64,000 bases of DNA from Symsagittifera roscoffensis. Its lineage: Eukaryota > Xenacoelomorpha > Acoela > Convolutidae. The number at the start of each line of letters is the position of its first letter. The stretch's first letter is position 1. Of this stretch, positions 1 through 12,700 are shown in pieces. The position numbers and the translations under genes are program-made. The stretch is from NCBI RefSeq assembly GCF_963678635.1, contig NC_087062.1, forward strand, positions 48,704,552 to 48,768,551, written 5' to 3'. Below the pieces are notes generated by a model that ran no database searches, had not been told where the DNA came from, and was given only the letters and a program-made list of their open reading frames with translations.

Positions 1-1080
1 TCTAAACAACTTGATATTTCTCGCGCAGTTTGACTGCAAAAAAATTTATTCTCTCTCATTTGTGTCTATTTTTTCACAAGAGGAAATTTTGCAAAAACGT
101 CTAATTTTCTTTCGGGGATTTTCTGTGCAAGATTTGAAGTTCTATATTTCTTACATTAGTTGATTCTCCGATCTGAAGTTCTTCATTTCATATCTAAGAA
201 AAATTTTGAAAACTTCATATCGGAAAATTTGATGTGAAATAAAAATTTTCAGATCTGAAATAACCTTGAAAAACAACATTTCAGATCTGAACTTAGATCA
301 GAAAAACCTTTGTTAAATTATAATTTATGCATTTTGAGCAAACCATTGATTTTTTTATGTTTCTGCATTACACAATTCTGCAATACACAATTTGCAACCT
401 TTAGGTTAACTAGCGGTAAAAAAACTTCCGAATAAATTCACTAACTGTTTTTTTTTTCGAATTTAATTTCTTGCTTAACTGTGATAAACTGTTTTTTTGA
501 ACTGTTAAAAACATCAAAATTTTGATTCTCATGCGCTATTTCTGCGTTTCGAATGTTTATCTAATGCTTGGGGAAACATATTCTGGCAGTCTCTCATTGG
601 AGACTTTGCTGAGTACCTGCTGTTAGTTAGCAGAAGCTGTCAGATACAAAAGTATAAAAAATAGCAAAAATTGAGTCAGAACCATTGATTTATCAGATCT
701 GAATTTATCAAGAAAAACAAAAATCAGATCTGAAATTAGTTCTAAAACAGATTTTTTCAGATCAGAAGAACCAAGAAAAACTAAACTTTAAATCTGAAAT
801 TGGATCTAAAATAGCCGATCCTTACAGTATCCAAGAGTTATTTAAACATTTCAAAACCCATTTCAGATGTGAAATTTAGATCTGAAAAAATATATATATT
901 TCAGTTCTGAATTAGAAAATTTGCTAAGTACGCGTTTTAAGTGCCTCCGTCTAATTTGATTGTTGTCTAATTTCGCAATCCCTAGGATTTAGGTTTTCTG
1001 GATTAAAAAATCTCGAGACGTGTGTAACTACTAAACGAGAAAAAGCTATGATGATTTAGTTTAACGGTGGGTATTAATAT
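1..1080. other. AT-rich non-coding stretch with palindromic repeats
   Basis: No reading frame of useful length or resemblance to a known protein was seen. The stretch is A/T-rich with many homopolymer runs. Its only structure is the AGATCT-centred repeat cluster listed separately. Confidence 0.6.
160..925. repeat. Cluster of degenerate TTCAGATCTGAA palindromes
   Basis: The perfect 12-base palindrome TTCAGATCTGAA occurs near 249 and 282, with shortened or mutated versions (CAGATCTGAA, TCAGATCAGAA, AAATCTGAAA, TAGATCTGAAA) near 165-300 and again near 690-910. A middle stretch (about 310-680) lacks them, so this looks like one decayed tandem array split by later sequence or two clusters. The spacing between copies is irregular, about 30-50 bases. 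No protein-binding role can be read from sequence alone. Confidence 0.6.
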
Positions 1081-1102
1081 GTTCCAAAATGAAAAATCAT
1101 TC

Positions 1103-1390
1103 CCATATGTCCCAAATAAAAAAGCAGTCGCTTAAGTCCCAAATCTTTTCAATTGGTTAAAAGACTAAACTAGCCAAATCTCGGTTTGAGGTCGCCAGTG
1201 GTCTACCCTCTGTTGGCAAGTTCGCCACACGTTGGCGCGGCTGTGGTGGTCTTTATTCTACAGCTTGAGTTTATGCTGCTTGAACAGTAAACAATCAATC
1301 CATAAATTGGTTGGTTCAAATTTCAGCCAATCAAATTCAAGAAAATGAATTTTGGGACTTATAAGGCTGATTTTTTTTTGGGTGCTATGA
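1103..1390. mobile_element. Small inverted-repeat element, MITE-like
   Basis: Arms at about 1108-1146 and 1347-1385 are imperfect inverted repeats: each has a CCCAAA(T)AAAAA stretch followed by a T-T/A-AAGTCCCAAA core. The enclosed 200 bases hold no frame but include a locally GC-rich patch near 1190-1250. The overall size (about 290 bp) and lack of coding fit a non-autonomous DNA transposon. I could not define a target-site duplication, so it could be a chance foldback. Confidence 0.35.
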
Positions 1391-1578
1391 TTGTTGAGAC
1401 GTATGGTATTTCAACCATTTTAACTATCCAAAGTCAGTTAATAAATTGTAATAGGCTCTTCTGAACAACAGGATTAGACAAAAGATAAAATGTGTTTGTT
1501 ATTGGCACACTTGCAAGCGTGCATGCGTGTGTTTCTTTTTAAGCTCGTACTGGAGTTTCATGGATAATGATCAATTAT

Positions 1579-2398
1579 CCCGGGTTGACCTCCATAAACC
1601 GAAAAAGCTTATCATACAATTAAATACATCAAATGTATGGAAAAATGATTGTCATACAATTTTCATACAATTTCGAAAAAGGCTTGAAAAAAGATCCAAA
1701 CTAATTTCTGCGGCTGTTTGATTCTAATAAAACAAACTGGTGATAAAAAATCGAGGTACCATGCTTATCATACAATTCCCATAAATAGCAATTGAATGAC
1801 TAGCTTTTTTTTAAACCTTTTCCAAATTTTTTTTTGCATGCAAGAGTTAATTTTTCTGTGCATAACGTAGTCCTGGATACACTTATATTGGATTTTTGAC
1901 TTTTTGCTTAAAAGTTTTTTCAAAAGCGCTGAAAACTCCTATTTCTTTTGTATGGCATGTTTATGTATGTTCTAATCCATTTCTGATAATGTTAAAATTC
2001 ATTTTTTAAAAATATTCATAGTTGAAAACTTTGCCAAAATTCAAAAATTTGTTACTTTGGTGATATAATTTGTGAAAGACAGGTCTTAGACAATTCAGGT
2101 CGTTTGATATGCATCTGAATTGCAAGATCGTCCAACCTTTGGTGCTTTGAGTAAACCAAGGATTTTGTCAGTTGCGTTCGGTTACGAACACAACCCAAAA
2201 CATTTTAGAAGTTAAATAAAAAGATAAATCTACTTTTTGGTTCATGGAAAATACTCATCATAAATTTTTCTTATATGTAAAAAACGTTTGTCATAGAGAT
2301 TTCATACAATTTTCTGTACATATGGAACTGTATGGAACTGTATGACAATAATTTTTTCCTGAGAGAAATTGTATGATAAGAATTTTGGTCAACCCGGG
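1579..2398. mobile_element. Non-autonomous DNA transposon with CCCGGGTTGACC terminal inverted repeats
   Basis: The left end reads CCCGGGTTGACC (1579-1590) and the right end is its exact inverse GGTCAACCCGGG (2387-2398). Inside both ends, also in inverted orientation, lie CTTATCATACAATT and then a TTGTCATACA(A/G)TT block, so the inverted repeat runs about 90 bases with gaps. TCATACAAT recurs as a subterminal motif (near 1612, 1653, 1663 and 1763, and inverted near 2368). The element is about 820 bp with no credible coding frame, as expected of a MITE. Both ends are followed outward by an AT dinucleotide, so a 2 bp target duplication is possible but not secure. The superfamily is not assigned. 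Confidence 0.7.
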
Positions 2399-2399
2399 A

Positions 2400-3080
2400 T
2401 CGTGGAATTTAATTACCAATCTTTGAAAAAAAAATGCCGTTTAAAAATGAATTAAAATTTAAACTTTTGTAAAATAAAAAAAAACTATTTTAATTTAAAT
2501 AAAATAATCAAAAATGAATCAATGGAGCATAATCAGTTCTAATGGAACAACCAAACAATTCCACCCCCCCCCCCCCCCCAAATCAAATTAGGGGGAGAAA
2601 ATATGGATTTTGTATGAACTAACTTTGAAAATAACCTATATTCATTCAAAATTAAACGTATTATTAAAAAAACTTGAAGTGAAATAATAATCTCAGCAAC
2701 TACTAGCAAACAAAATTCAATCCCGCATACAAAAGTTTATATGCGCGATTATGTAAAATGCATATTTTATAAAGAATCAATTTTCAGATTTAATGCATGC
2801 TTGGGATGGGGTTCTAAGGCAAGTCGCTTAGGGGGAAAATTGTACAGTTGATCCATTTTAATGGTTTAGAGTTTTTTTCGTAATTTGTTCTGAAATTGTC
2901 AAAAACAGTGCAATATATTCAAAACTTAACTGTTGCTTTTGGCTTGATACACGCACTTTACAGATAAAAAGAGATTTGGTTTGACGTAAAAACGTCTTTT
3001 TTCCAATTTTTTGAATCACAAATATCAACATAAACTTTTAGTTTCTTGTTTTTTGATGATCTTTAGTTACTCTCCCTAAT
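2400..3080. other. Non-coding A/T-rich spacer
   Basis: No gene-like frame and no recognisable repeat apart from a run of 16 C at 2564-2579. A/T runs dominate. Confidence 0.55.
2564..2579. repeat. Poly-C run of 16
   Basis: An uninterrupted run of 16 C sits in otherwise A/T-rich DNA. Length in this kind of tract is prone to sequencing and replication slippage, so the exact count is unreliable. Confidence 0.8.
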
Positions 3081-3420
3081 CCAATTTACCCCCCACGTTT
3101 ATCCCCATCCCCTCGTTTACGACCCTCCCCCGTTTACCGTTCCACTTAGAGAGGGATAAGTGTGAGGGTGGATGCAAGCAGGGGGATGTAAACGAGAAGT
3201 ATATACGGGGGGCTGCTGGGGGTGGGTGTGAACTGGGGATGGGGCCAGGTTAATCCTGGAAGGACGAGGGGTTCAAATAGGGGACGGTCTAGTGGGAGAT
3301 CAAGGGAAAGCCGAGGGAGCTGGGGGACTGGGGGAGCGAGCGAGTGGTTAGTTTAACTGAGAGTGGACTGAGGGGACTGGGTCGGGGGAATGTTGCAGGG
3401 GTTTCAAACATGTGTAAAAA
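3075..3420. repeat. C-rich then G-rich strand switch (quadruplex-prone)
   Basis: From about 3075 to 3145 the + strand has many C runs (CCCCCC, CCCC, CCCCC). From about 3150 to 3400 it has many G runs of three to six. The switch happens within about 15 bases and the G-rich side has well over a dozen G tracts. Such DNA can form G-quadruplexes on the + strand and, in the left part, on the - strand. No coding is evident. Confidence 0.6.
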
Positions 3421-3657
3421 ATAAATTGGGAAAAGAGGTGAACGCGAATTGAGAAAATGAGTGGCGGGTAGATTAAATGGGCGTTATTAAATTGAGTAGG
3501 TTTCTAATACGTGGAACCAGCTCAAAACAAGTATTTATTTTATCCTATTATACTCTTGATAAACTATCTCTGTATAATACTCAGTACTAACCAATCTTGA
3601 TTCATAATTAACACTTAAATCAATTTGTAGTTTCAGTCAGATCAAAATAATTTTAAC

Positions 3658-5020
3658 CTAGCAAACAGTTGCTCTTCTCCCGAACAGCTCCAGATATCTA
3701 GCCTCGCAAATACCAGCATACACTAGATCTATTGCGACTAGGAGATTTAAGAGTAAAATTAAGATTGCTATTAGACTAAGAAGTTGCACGAATCAATTCG
3801 GCCGAAAATAAGAAAGCGTGACGAACAGACAGTGTACTTTATCTCAAATTACTCTATGAGTGAACCACTCCGGACATGAACTCATCTGGTGCGACTAAAA
3901 GTCTAGAACAGACCTCTACATCTTTAAATTTAGCAAACTCAAAATAGAAATAAGATCCAAACCACAACACAAAATGTTACGAAGTATTGAAATCTTATAT
4001 TCACGTCTCAATAGTCTAACCAAAATCAGTGAGTATTCAAGCTTACACCAGGTCAAAACGCGAACAGCGAACTGAGCTTGTACGTCGTGAAACGAGAAAG
4101 CGGACTGCAACGATTACTTTTGAACAAAATTGTCAATGCAGTACATTTTCAATCACTAATACGAAATAACATAAACCCTAACCCTAAGTAGAGTTCTCTT
4201 CCAAGTTATGTCTCTCAATGATGTATATACTAGTAACATCGCAAAACAATATCGATTTAGACCAGTCGTTTTTTTTCAAAATTATCCAGTAACTTTAAAA
4301 CTTTTGTAAATTTAAAACTGATTGAAAGAAAAAGACAAAAACTATTTAGATAATTATTTTAGTTAAATTTTATCAAAACCATAAAAAGTTCCCTGCTTCT
4401 TAAGGATTCCGGTCCTGCTTAATTGATCTTCTTTGTTTCTTCATCTTAAACAGAGCACATTATCACTCAAAAAACTAATATAGTTTAAATTTTAAATTCT
4501 AACTTTTTCGTAAAATCATCAATTTCATATTATAATTTAGTCAAAGCTAATCCTTGTTTAAACTAACCTAACTTTTATTTAAACCAGATCATCAAGGTTG
4601 TCCTTGAATGTTTAAAACCTTAATTTATTTTTTTTTAAATTCATTTTAAATTGTTGATAATCAAGTATTTTCTTGGATCAATTAGAACAATTTTGTTCCT
4701 CCACTCCTAACACTACTGTCTAACGACCTCAAACGTCTTTTTGCCCAAACTTTACAAGTTACCCAGGAATACGCGAAAATTTCTCAAATAACAAACAGTT
4801 CTAGTTAAAATAAACAGTGAAGAAACGGTTACTTCATCCTTCACATGAGCCCCTCCTCTTAATCGAAACGAGCTAAAACATATTTTAAAATTAGTAAGAC
4901 CTAAATTTACTTGTAATCCAGTTATACTTGAACCTTGTGGATTGATTTAATATTACCAACCCTCGATCACAAATCGAAACCAAACGTCAGATTAAGTTTT
5001 CTCATAAAACTTAACCACTT
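3658..5020 (+). mobile_element. Long terminal repeat-like copy 1 (env-bearing Gypsy-like element, fossil)
   Basis: This stretch aligns along its whole length with 20884-21200 plus 26731-27822. Shared landmarks include GTTGCTCTTCTCC at the start, CACTAGATCTATTG, AAATAAGATCCAAA, TTGTACGTCGTGAAACGA, CACTCAAAAAACTAATAT and TTGGATCAATTAGAACAA. It lies directly upstream of a + strand leader and gag of the same family, as an LTR should. The length of about 1.4 kb is long for an LTR but not unknown. The two copies look roughly a quarter diverged by eye, so the insertion is old. Exact ends and the primer-binding site were not fixed. Confidence 0.65.
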
Positions 5021-5035
5021 CAGAAAGTATAAAAT

Positions 5036-5540
5036 CATTCTAAGGAATCATATACTCTCTCTCTCTCTCCTACCGTTCTATATACTTATCCCGAAGAATT
5101 AAGATAACCTCACAAAATTTGTAAGAAGCAACAGTTTAGGAGATAGAAAACCCAACTCAAGAGATATTTTAGGGAACACACAATCAATAATATTTCATAA
5201 TTGATTGACTAAAAAAGAAAATTACAAAAGATAGGATACGTCTGATCCAGAAAACAAAGAACAAAGAAGGCAATACTCACCGAACAAAAACAAAAAATAG
5301 TTCAAGTTTTGCAGAACACGAAACACAGTTTCGGATTTTGACTCAACATTAATACAAGAACGTCAAAACTTTCGAGATTTAACCCACAACAAAAGGAAAC
5401 TAGCTGACAATCAAAGATATTTTTGAGAACCAGAACCAACAACAGCATCATCTATAATAGTTAAATGTAGAAAAAAATTTGTATTTTTGCAAACCAGTAA
5501 GACTCTGCAATTGGAATCAACCAATACGACATTTTGAAAG
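5036..5540 (+). other. Untranslated leader of the + strand Gypsy-like fossil
   Basis: Aligns with the reverse complement of about 20886-20340. Matching blocks include GGAATC, a CT-rich stretch (CT repeated about eight times near 5053-5070), TTAAGATAAC, AGAGATATTTTAGG and CAACAGCATCATCTATA. It connects the LTR-like copy to the gag region. No open frame is conserved between the two copies here. Confidence 0.6.
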
Positions 5541-8500
5541 TTTCACATTAACCGTAATTTTGCACAAAAAAATGATTCCATACGACGATAACCCAACATT
5601 TTGTCAAAAATCCCCAATTTGATTGTCAGTAATCCATATAGCGATTCCGCCATAATTTTGCCATAATCTAAACGTATATTTTTTTCAAAGAGGAACAAGA
5701 ATTGAAATTCAAAAGACAAATACTCAATCACTACCTACCAGGTATCAGTAATATCATTACACACTACGGCATATTTTCCACACCAATCATCAAATCAACC
5801 ATCACATCGAATGCAAATAGATGATATAAGACTATATTCCTCAATTTTTTTTACATAATGAATCAAATTATTCAACATCGAAACTCACAAAGAGCAAACT
5901 CATTTTTCACAAATGATGTTTTTTCATCATTTATAGATGTATTTCTATATTAGAAACGAATGAAACGTTTTATATACCACTACCACAAACATCTCGAAAC
6001 GCAACAGTAATACACAACTTAAATCTTTTTTCACAATTTCCAGACTCGTTTCGTGAAACACTCACTGATAGTGAAACATCACTTATAACTAAAATTGATC
6101 TACAAGGAAACCTAGCATGGTTAACTATAGAATAATTTGAACAAAACCTAGATCTAATTTCACAAGCAAGAAAAAAATTTAGACGACAAACAAACATTGA
6201 AACTGTTTTGGTAGACGAAGCGGATTATGTACGGGACCCTGAATGGTCTCATTTATAATATTTGTATAATCAACGTCCCAGGTGATATTTCATGTCCAGC
6301 TATTGCAACCATTTCCGTACACAAGGACAATTTCAGAGTAACTCCACTCACAACTGAAAAAACCCCTTTAAAATAAAACGAAATGTTTATTGAAAGGACA
6401 AGCAACACTAGTTTATAATCAAATTTTCTAAACACACAAGAAATCATTAATGGTAACAGAAACTTAACACAACAAGATATCCAAACTCCATCCATTTTTC
6501 TTAACGAAGAATTAATCGAAACACTCCCATAGCACGAACACTCTTTACAGCACAAAATCAGTGGCAGGAACAAACTTATACCCAACAGGCACTAAATACA
6601 ATATCTCAATCTGTAATTTTCATGACAAAAGAAAAACTCAGACAGATCGCACTAATATTTATCCATTTTTGCCAAAAAAAACGACCCAACTACCAGGCAT
6701 TTCATAGGAAGCCAACCACATTATTTTGAAGATGGAACTTAATTTCATCAAAACCAACAAAATTTAATAACAATCAACGAAAAAATCATTGGAATGATAC
6801 AGATCAACCAGATGCTATTTTTCAACCAGATGTTTTCGAACCTTACATGAACCTCCAACAAGCAAGACAACCACACAACAATCCTCTCAAAGACAAATTT
6901 TGATATAACCAGCTCAAAAGGTACAACCAAAATATTATACAAATACTCAAAGTCACCTACCTGAATCCATGAAAGAAAAAATCCCGTTAATTTATTATTT
7001 ACACCAACATGAAATTACAAAATCAACTTACAAACTTTACACAAATACCAAACACAGTAGAGTCACTGCAAATGACAATGAATCCATACCTTATGGCTGG
7101 ATCATCTATAACATCTATTATACCACTCATGGTATTTTCAAGAACATATCCTGAATACTCAGTAGAAGACTGCTTAAACGTTGTTGTTTCAGCTAACCTT
7201 ATCTAAAACACAGGCCCAGAACCTAAAAACTGATCACTTCGTCACAATTGGATTCAGAAGCGCTCAGCACTGATACAAATTACACTCGATAGCGCAGCCC
7301 AAAAAATGTTTTTCAGTTTTACCCACAGAAAATAAATCCAATTGGAAATGATTTACCCAAAATGTTTCGAAAATGTCCGACTCTGAACGAAATAAACAAC
7401 ACGTCTTTTGGGACGAAATTCGTAGACTTCCGAATGAAACAATAAAACAACTTACGGTAGGTATCAAAAATCTAGTACGAATTTTTTCTTCTCTCAAAAC
7501 ACAAAAAAAATAACAAAAATACAGAAATTCTAATGATGACCTTAACAACAAAATTTAAAAAAACTGCAATTAAAAAGAGAAAATCACACCCATGATCAAT
7601 CCGAAAACTTGATATTGATTTTCGAAAGTTAGTAGACAAAATAGAACAAGCTTATTTCACAACGAAACCAGAGAAAACAGAAAATTTGAAACAGCAACAC
7701 GCAGCTAATTTTCAAACAACAACTTTACACTTAGATAACTTTCAAGACTCCGACAACAAGTTAGCAGAAAAAAATACTCCAATCCTGAACATCTAAGAAA
7801 ACAAACCAACTTTTAAAGGCAAATCTTCATTTAAAAAATGGTATAATTTTTGTCGCAGATACAGACATAGCATTGCTGAATGCAATTAGGCCACCAAAAT
7901 ACAAAGAACCAATGAAAATTTTGTATCAATACATGAAAAAAAAACAGTATTTACCGAACACAAACAATCGAAGTAAAAATAGCTCACGAAAACCACACTC
8001 AACTACTTTCAGTAATACCAGATCACAATCCCCTTATTCTAATAGTTTTCGTGGAGGATCACAAGATCGACAAAATTCACCTTACTCTGCACAAAACCAA
8101 AATAGTATATCAATATTCAAAACAATTAAAACAGAAACGATTACTCTATATCGAATTCTAACAGAGTAAATACTCAAACCACAACAGGAATCGCTCAAAT
8201 TTGAACACTCGGAATAGATAATTTTCGAATGATCGCTCAAGATATTCTTCAAACAACCGCAATGGAATTCATTCAAATAATCGTATAGAAACTATTGTAT
8301 CAATAAATCAAAAAACCATCCAAACAACAAACCGTACCATAATAGTTTTATTAATAGATCCCTTGATAATTCATGAAATTTTTTTCATTCACCGTACCGA
8401 AACAATTCACGCTAATAAAATCGACAGAATCAAAACAAAATTAGTACACAAAAGAATCAAAGACAAATCAATCAAGTACAATCTGCAAACAAAACAGTTC

Positions 8501-8650
8501 CGGATCCCCCAGTTATTGACAACACGGAAACTTCGGAACTTCAACTAAACCATATACACTTTGTAAACACAGATGACGAAAGTGAATTAGAAAACAAATT
8601 GGTTAAAAACATGCATAAAGTAGAAGATGAGTACGAAACACCGAAGGACT
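5540..8650 (+). pseudogene. gag region of + strand Gypsy-like element (fossil)
   Basis: Fragments on the + strand match the - strand copy at 16830-20310 in the same order: a YLPGISNI-containing N-terminal part (near 5730), a block with SQFPDSFRE and GNLAWLTIE (near 6040-6140), a YPEYSVE block (near 7150), and a CCHC-type zinc-knuckle region (about 7846-7884, core RHSIAEC) followed by a basic Asn/Ser/Arg-rich tail up to about 8170. Gag proteins of this kind form the capsid and bind RNA through the knuckle. The copy is old and carries many breaks. Open pieces of under 100 codons are remnants, not genes. Confidence 0.7.
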
Positions 8651-8869
8651 CAAATTATTACCAGAATGAATATCCTAACTCAAAACCTCAATAGCCAAAA
8701 ACAATCAAGATAACGTAACTTAAACTCTTCTTGTAATTGAAAATGAATCAAATAAGAAGAATATATATCAAAACACAACAAAAAAGTATCACCAGCTTAA
8801 GAAAAAAGTTGGACAATTCCACTCCTTTTAAAAATCCAGAAACAAAAATTTCAAACAACCAGAAAATAA

Positions 8870-9137
8870 AATAGATTCTTTTTTCGACTGCAGCGTAGAA
8901 TCAAGAATTTTAAGTATTCCTACCAGGAATAAAATTCGCAATCTACACCCATAACGCTTACCTTCCAGAGCCTCCTGTAAATTAGCCACTGCACAAGGCA
9001 CAAGATTAACAAATTATGGAAAGATTCAATTATCATCATACCAATTAGAACAATGGAACAAACTAAAGATTTGCTAAAACCCTTCAAACAGGTATTCCAT
9101 AAAACAGATATTAAACACAATAACATAGGGAATTATC
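8870..9137 (+). pseudogene. Start of pol (protease side) of the + strand Gypsy-like fossil
   Basis: After the gag tail, + strand remnants resemble the protease and the segment ahead of reverse transcriptase seen in the - strand copies (for example near 63050-63270). At about 9137 the similarity stops and - strand env sequence of the same family begins. The copy is a fossil with several breaks. Confidence 0.5.
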
Positions 9138-12100
9138 AAAAACATATTGTGCTCGTTGGGCTGAGGTTTCTAAGTTGTAATAGGTGAATTGGGGGAGGTT
9201 TTCTACCAAAAACGCGGGGGTATTATTATGACGTGGGTAATGGTAAAGGCGTCGGGTTGACGATGGGCGGTTAATGAGGATTTGTGGTGTAGTATTGGAG
9301 TGTTTACTTTTCATTAAAAAAGCTGTTTGAAGAAGAGTGGATTAGTTGAAGAATGTTTTTAAAGAGTTATTGGTGTTATGAATCTGTTGCTGATGGGTAA
9401 TAAAACCGTCTAAATCATGCTCTAGCTGGTCATCTGTGCTGTGGCTTGTTACATCAGGTGAATTACATGAAGGAGGGGAAAGGTTGATGGTAGATTCAGG
9501 GTGCGAGGAGGTGGAGGTAGAGTTTTCAACAGGAGTAGGGGTAAATATGGGTTGAAAAGGTGACTGAAAATTTTAGTGGGGCTGGGCTTGGACTCTAAGA
9601 ATTCATCGGGTGTTTCGAATTCTGAGTTTTTAAAAATAATGATAGTAGTAAAAATTGTTTGGTTTCAGACATCAGAGTCCATGCGTGGTGAATTAGAAAA
9701 AAAACTTGGAAGAACAAAAGAGGAGAAATATGAAATTGTAATGAGGGAATAGTGGTGTTGGAGATTAGATGGATAGGAAAAGGGACGGTTGAGGGATTCT
9801 ACTTGACGGCTCAACGTGGGCTAAAAAGATGATAGTTTTCGGCACAAAAAATTTAGGGGGCGGCTGTTCTACATTTTTTTCGTGTATTTCGTCGATAGTT
9901 GGTTGTTGGAGCGCTATATGAGATATAGGGCTACGTTGTAACTATTATGTAACATTCGTTCGGCGGTCAAAATGTAGTTCGATAGCTTTGTGCGATTAGT
10001 GATGGAGGGTGGTTATTTTCTAAACTGTGTAAACATGATGGTGCCATAGGGGTAATATTTGTATTGCCTTGTGGAGTATCGTATGTGTTTGGCTTTGTAG
10101 GTAATTGTTTATTTGCTAATTTGAGCGTCAAGAAGAATTTTGATCATGGAGTTGAAAAACGTTCCTGCGAATAAAATTTGTGCTACGCTAGCTTGTCTAT
10201 TGACTTGTGCATGCTTTGCGCACGTGTTATAGACTTCTTTTAGTAGTTAAAAGAGAAAGCCTATGAAATCAAACCTTGCACATAATATTTATAATCTTTC
10301 TAAGATATTGAAGGGCAATCTTGGAATTGCTAGAATCTCGTTTTTGATATTTAAAAAGCTAACAAAAATTGTTGTGTCTGATTATGATGTTGTATATCTG
10401 ATTTACAGTATATGCCGATAGGTTGTAGATCTCTATTTGGATTGCGAGCGATTGCGCGTATGCTTTCAGGTGAGAATATCTTTGAAGATGGCTTTAAAGT
10501 AGGGTATGGAGTGAGAAGATAATATTTATCTTCGTTTGGGTCACCACATTATGGCTATACTGAGATCCACATGGGACAGCTGTATCCCGAAAATATGTGC
10601 GGCATGATAAAGAGTCTACAAAATATACTGTTTTTGAAAAATTAATTATGGGTATACGTTGGTAGCATCTTTTGTCTCCAAATACATAGAGTGATGGAAA
10701 ATTCTTTGTGCATGTGTAATACGAGAGTTTGTTGTCTGCGAAGACAATGAAATTAGAGCGGTTGCCTAACAATTGGTATCTTGCATAGGGTTTTTTAAGT
10801 ACTGGTAGAGCGAGTGATTATAGTGTTTATGCTCTTTGTAGTTCACATAAATGATAAAGTGTTTCTAAATCGGAAAGTGACATTTCTTGAAAAATTCTGC
10901 TATCTGTGTAATCTAGTTTCAAATTGAGGTGATTTTTAGTGTGAATTGCGTCAAAATATGAGTTATTCTTTAAGGATATTTCCTGTAAACTGGTGTTATC
11001 CTGGTTTTCTGAAAGAACATTCTCTTTAATGTTTCTATGAGTTTTGTAAAATGCTTCGGGAGTGTAAGGTTTTTCGTCTTCTCTGTTTTAATTTGGTTCG
11101 AACATATCAAGGATTAGTTTGCCTATTTTCAAGTCAAAGCTTTTTTTCGAGGTTTTCTGAATATTGGTTTCGAAAAACTGGCTTTTAAAATTTGCATGCC
11201 AGTTTCAGGGTAGTTTTGTAAATTTGTTAATTTTGTTCTATCCCGTGTATATTTTTATATTGAATTGAGTTTGGTTTTGTTCGATCAGGATTTATTTTTT
11301 CAAAGGTATGGATTCTGTAAATTGCTTTGTGTGAAATGCCATCTTGCTTGCTTGAAATGTAGTACATGTTTCTTCAGGTAACCAAAGTATGGTTGTCTGT
11401 GTTCGTGTAGGGGGATCGTCCTCGATCGTTTTGACAAGTTAAGCGAATTCCTTGATATAGTATAGTATATTCCTTTACAGCTTGTGTTAGTTGAATTTTT
11501 TTTAGTTAAAATTTCCGAATGAATTTTTTTTTTAGCATTCTGAGTTTTGGGAACCTTCAATAGGGTTTAGATTAGCATTTTTGAAATTTGTTGATTAATA
11601 TCAATTTTGTTAACATTGACGTTTGTGTGATTTTTTTAACTTTTCTTCAACAAAAAAATTATTGAAACAGATGATAGAACAAAAACAATTATAGCTTTTT
11701 ATACATTTATAAAGTGGCAAAATTAGAGAAGCTATCAAGGTGAGCAAAAATGCGAAACGAATGAAAAAAATTTTCCTTCTTAGTCAGCTTCGTGTCATCT
11801 AGAAAACTTGTTCAGTTTGGTACCTGATTGGGTGGTTGACAGTTTTTAAGAGAGAAATATAGATTTAGTTGAGGGAACAAAATTATTTCAATTGAGTACT
11901 AAAAAATGGAAAAAAGAAGATTATGAACCCGAATACAAAGTTGACAAATTGTAAAAAAGGGTCGAAATAAAGTTTGAATTAATTGTTTTAAGATTATGTT
12001 GAACTAAACTTGAAGGAAGCATTTGAAAAATGGTTTGCTTTAGTGGGTCGTATTGTTTTCGATTTTTGACAATTGAATTGAGTATGAAGAGTTTTTGGTG

Positions 12101-12700
12101 AAAAAAAATCTGGGTGTATAGGTCCTAATTTTCTGGTTCCTCTTATTATTTGTGAGATGACTAGGGAGTTTTGTGAGATCGAATGTTTTTTGGCTAACTG
12201 ATTTTGGCAGGTTGATTTTGTTGAGCTTATTTAGTTATATCCTTTTGGTGATATTTGGGGTATAAATTGAGACAAAATTGTTAATTTTTGTAATGATTGA
12301 TAGAAGAGGGTTGTATACGATAACTTATATACGATATTTATTCAAAATGTCATATATGAAGGTAGTGCTAATTTTTGACTTGGAGTTCTTTGAGTTAGAT
12401 TTATAGATATTGTTCCAATTGGAGTTATGTCGGCTAATAATAACGGTGATGGTTGAATAAAGAGTGATGATTCAACTGATTTTGGAACAGTTTTTTCTGA
12501 GCGATACAAAACAGAAAAAAAAGTTGAAAATTTTCGTTTTAGATGATTATAATAATTTTTTTTATTAGAAACATAATTGATGTTATTACTTAATCAGAGA
12601 GTTGCTGGAAAATTTTTTTCTTTGTTTTTTTAGTTTATGCGATAAAAAATTTTGCAAACTTTTTTTGATTGATTCAGTCAAGATGATTGGCGTTGTGATT
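9138..12700 (-). pseudogene. env-like region of the - strand Gypsy-like element (fossil)
   Basis: It lies downstream of integrase on the - strand, where Gypsy-like elements with a third gene carry env. The best-preserved piece (10772-10494) contains GNRSNFIVFADN, CTKNFPSLYVF, DKRCYQR and TVPDTAVPCGS-like text typical in style of cysteine-bearing surface proteins. An upstream piece (about 10990-10800) has an LSDLETLYHLCEL motif. Assignment as env rests on position, cysteines and resemblance to env-like ORFs of other elements recalled from memory. It is decayed with many breaks. Confidence 0.5.

Noticed and set aside
1527-1721. 64-codon + strand frame
   Set aside because: It overlaps the left end of the MITE and has no similarity. 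A chance frame.
4160-4185. AACCCTAACCCTAA, a possible telomere repeat
   Set aside because: Only two units, inside an LTR-like copy. No array.
6253-6585. 110-codon - strand frame
   Set aside because: Antisense shadow of the + strand gag fossil.
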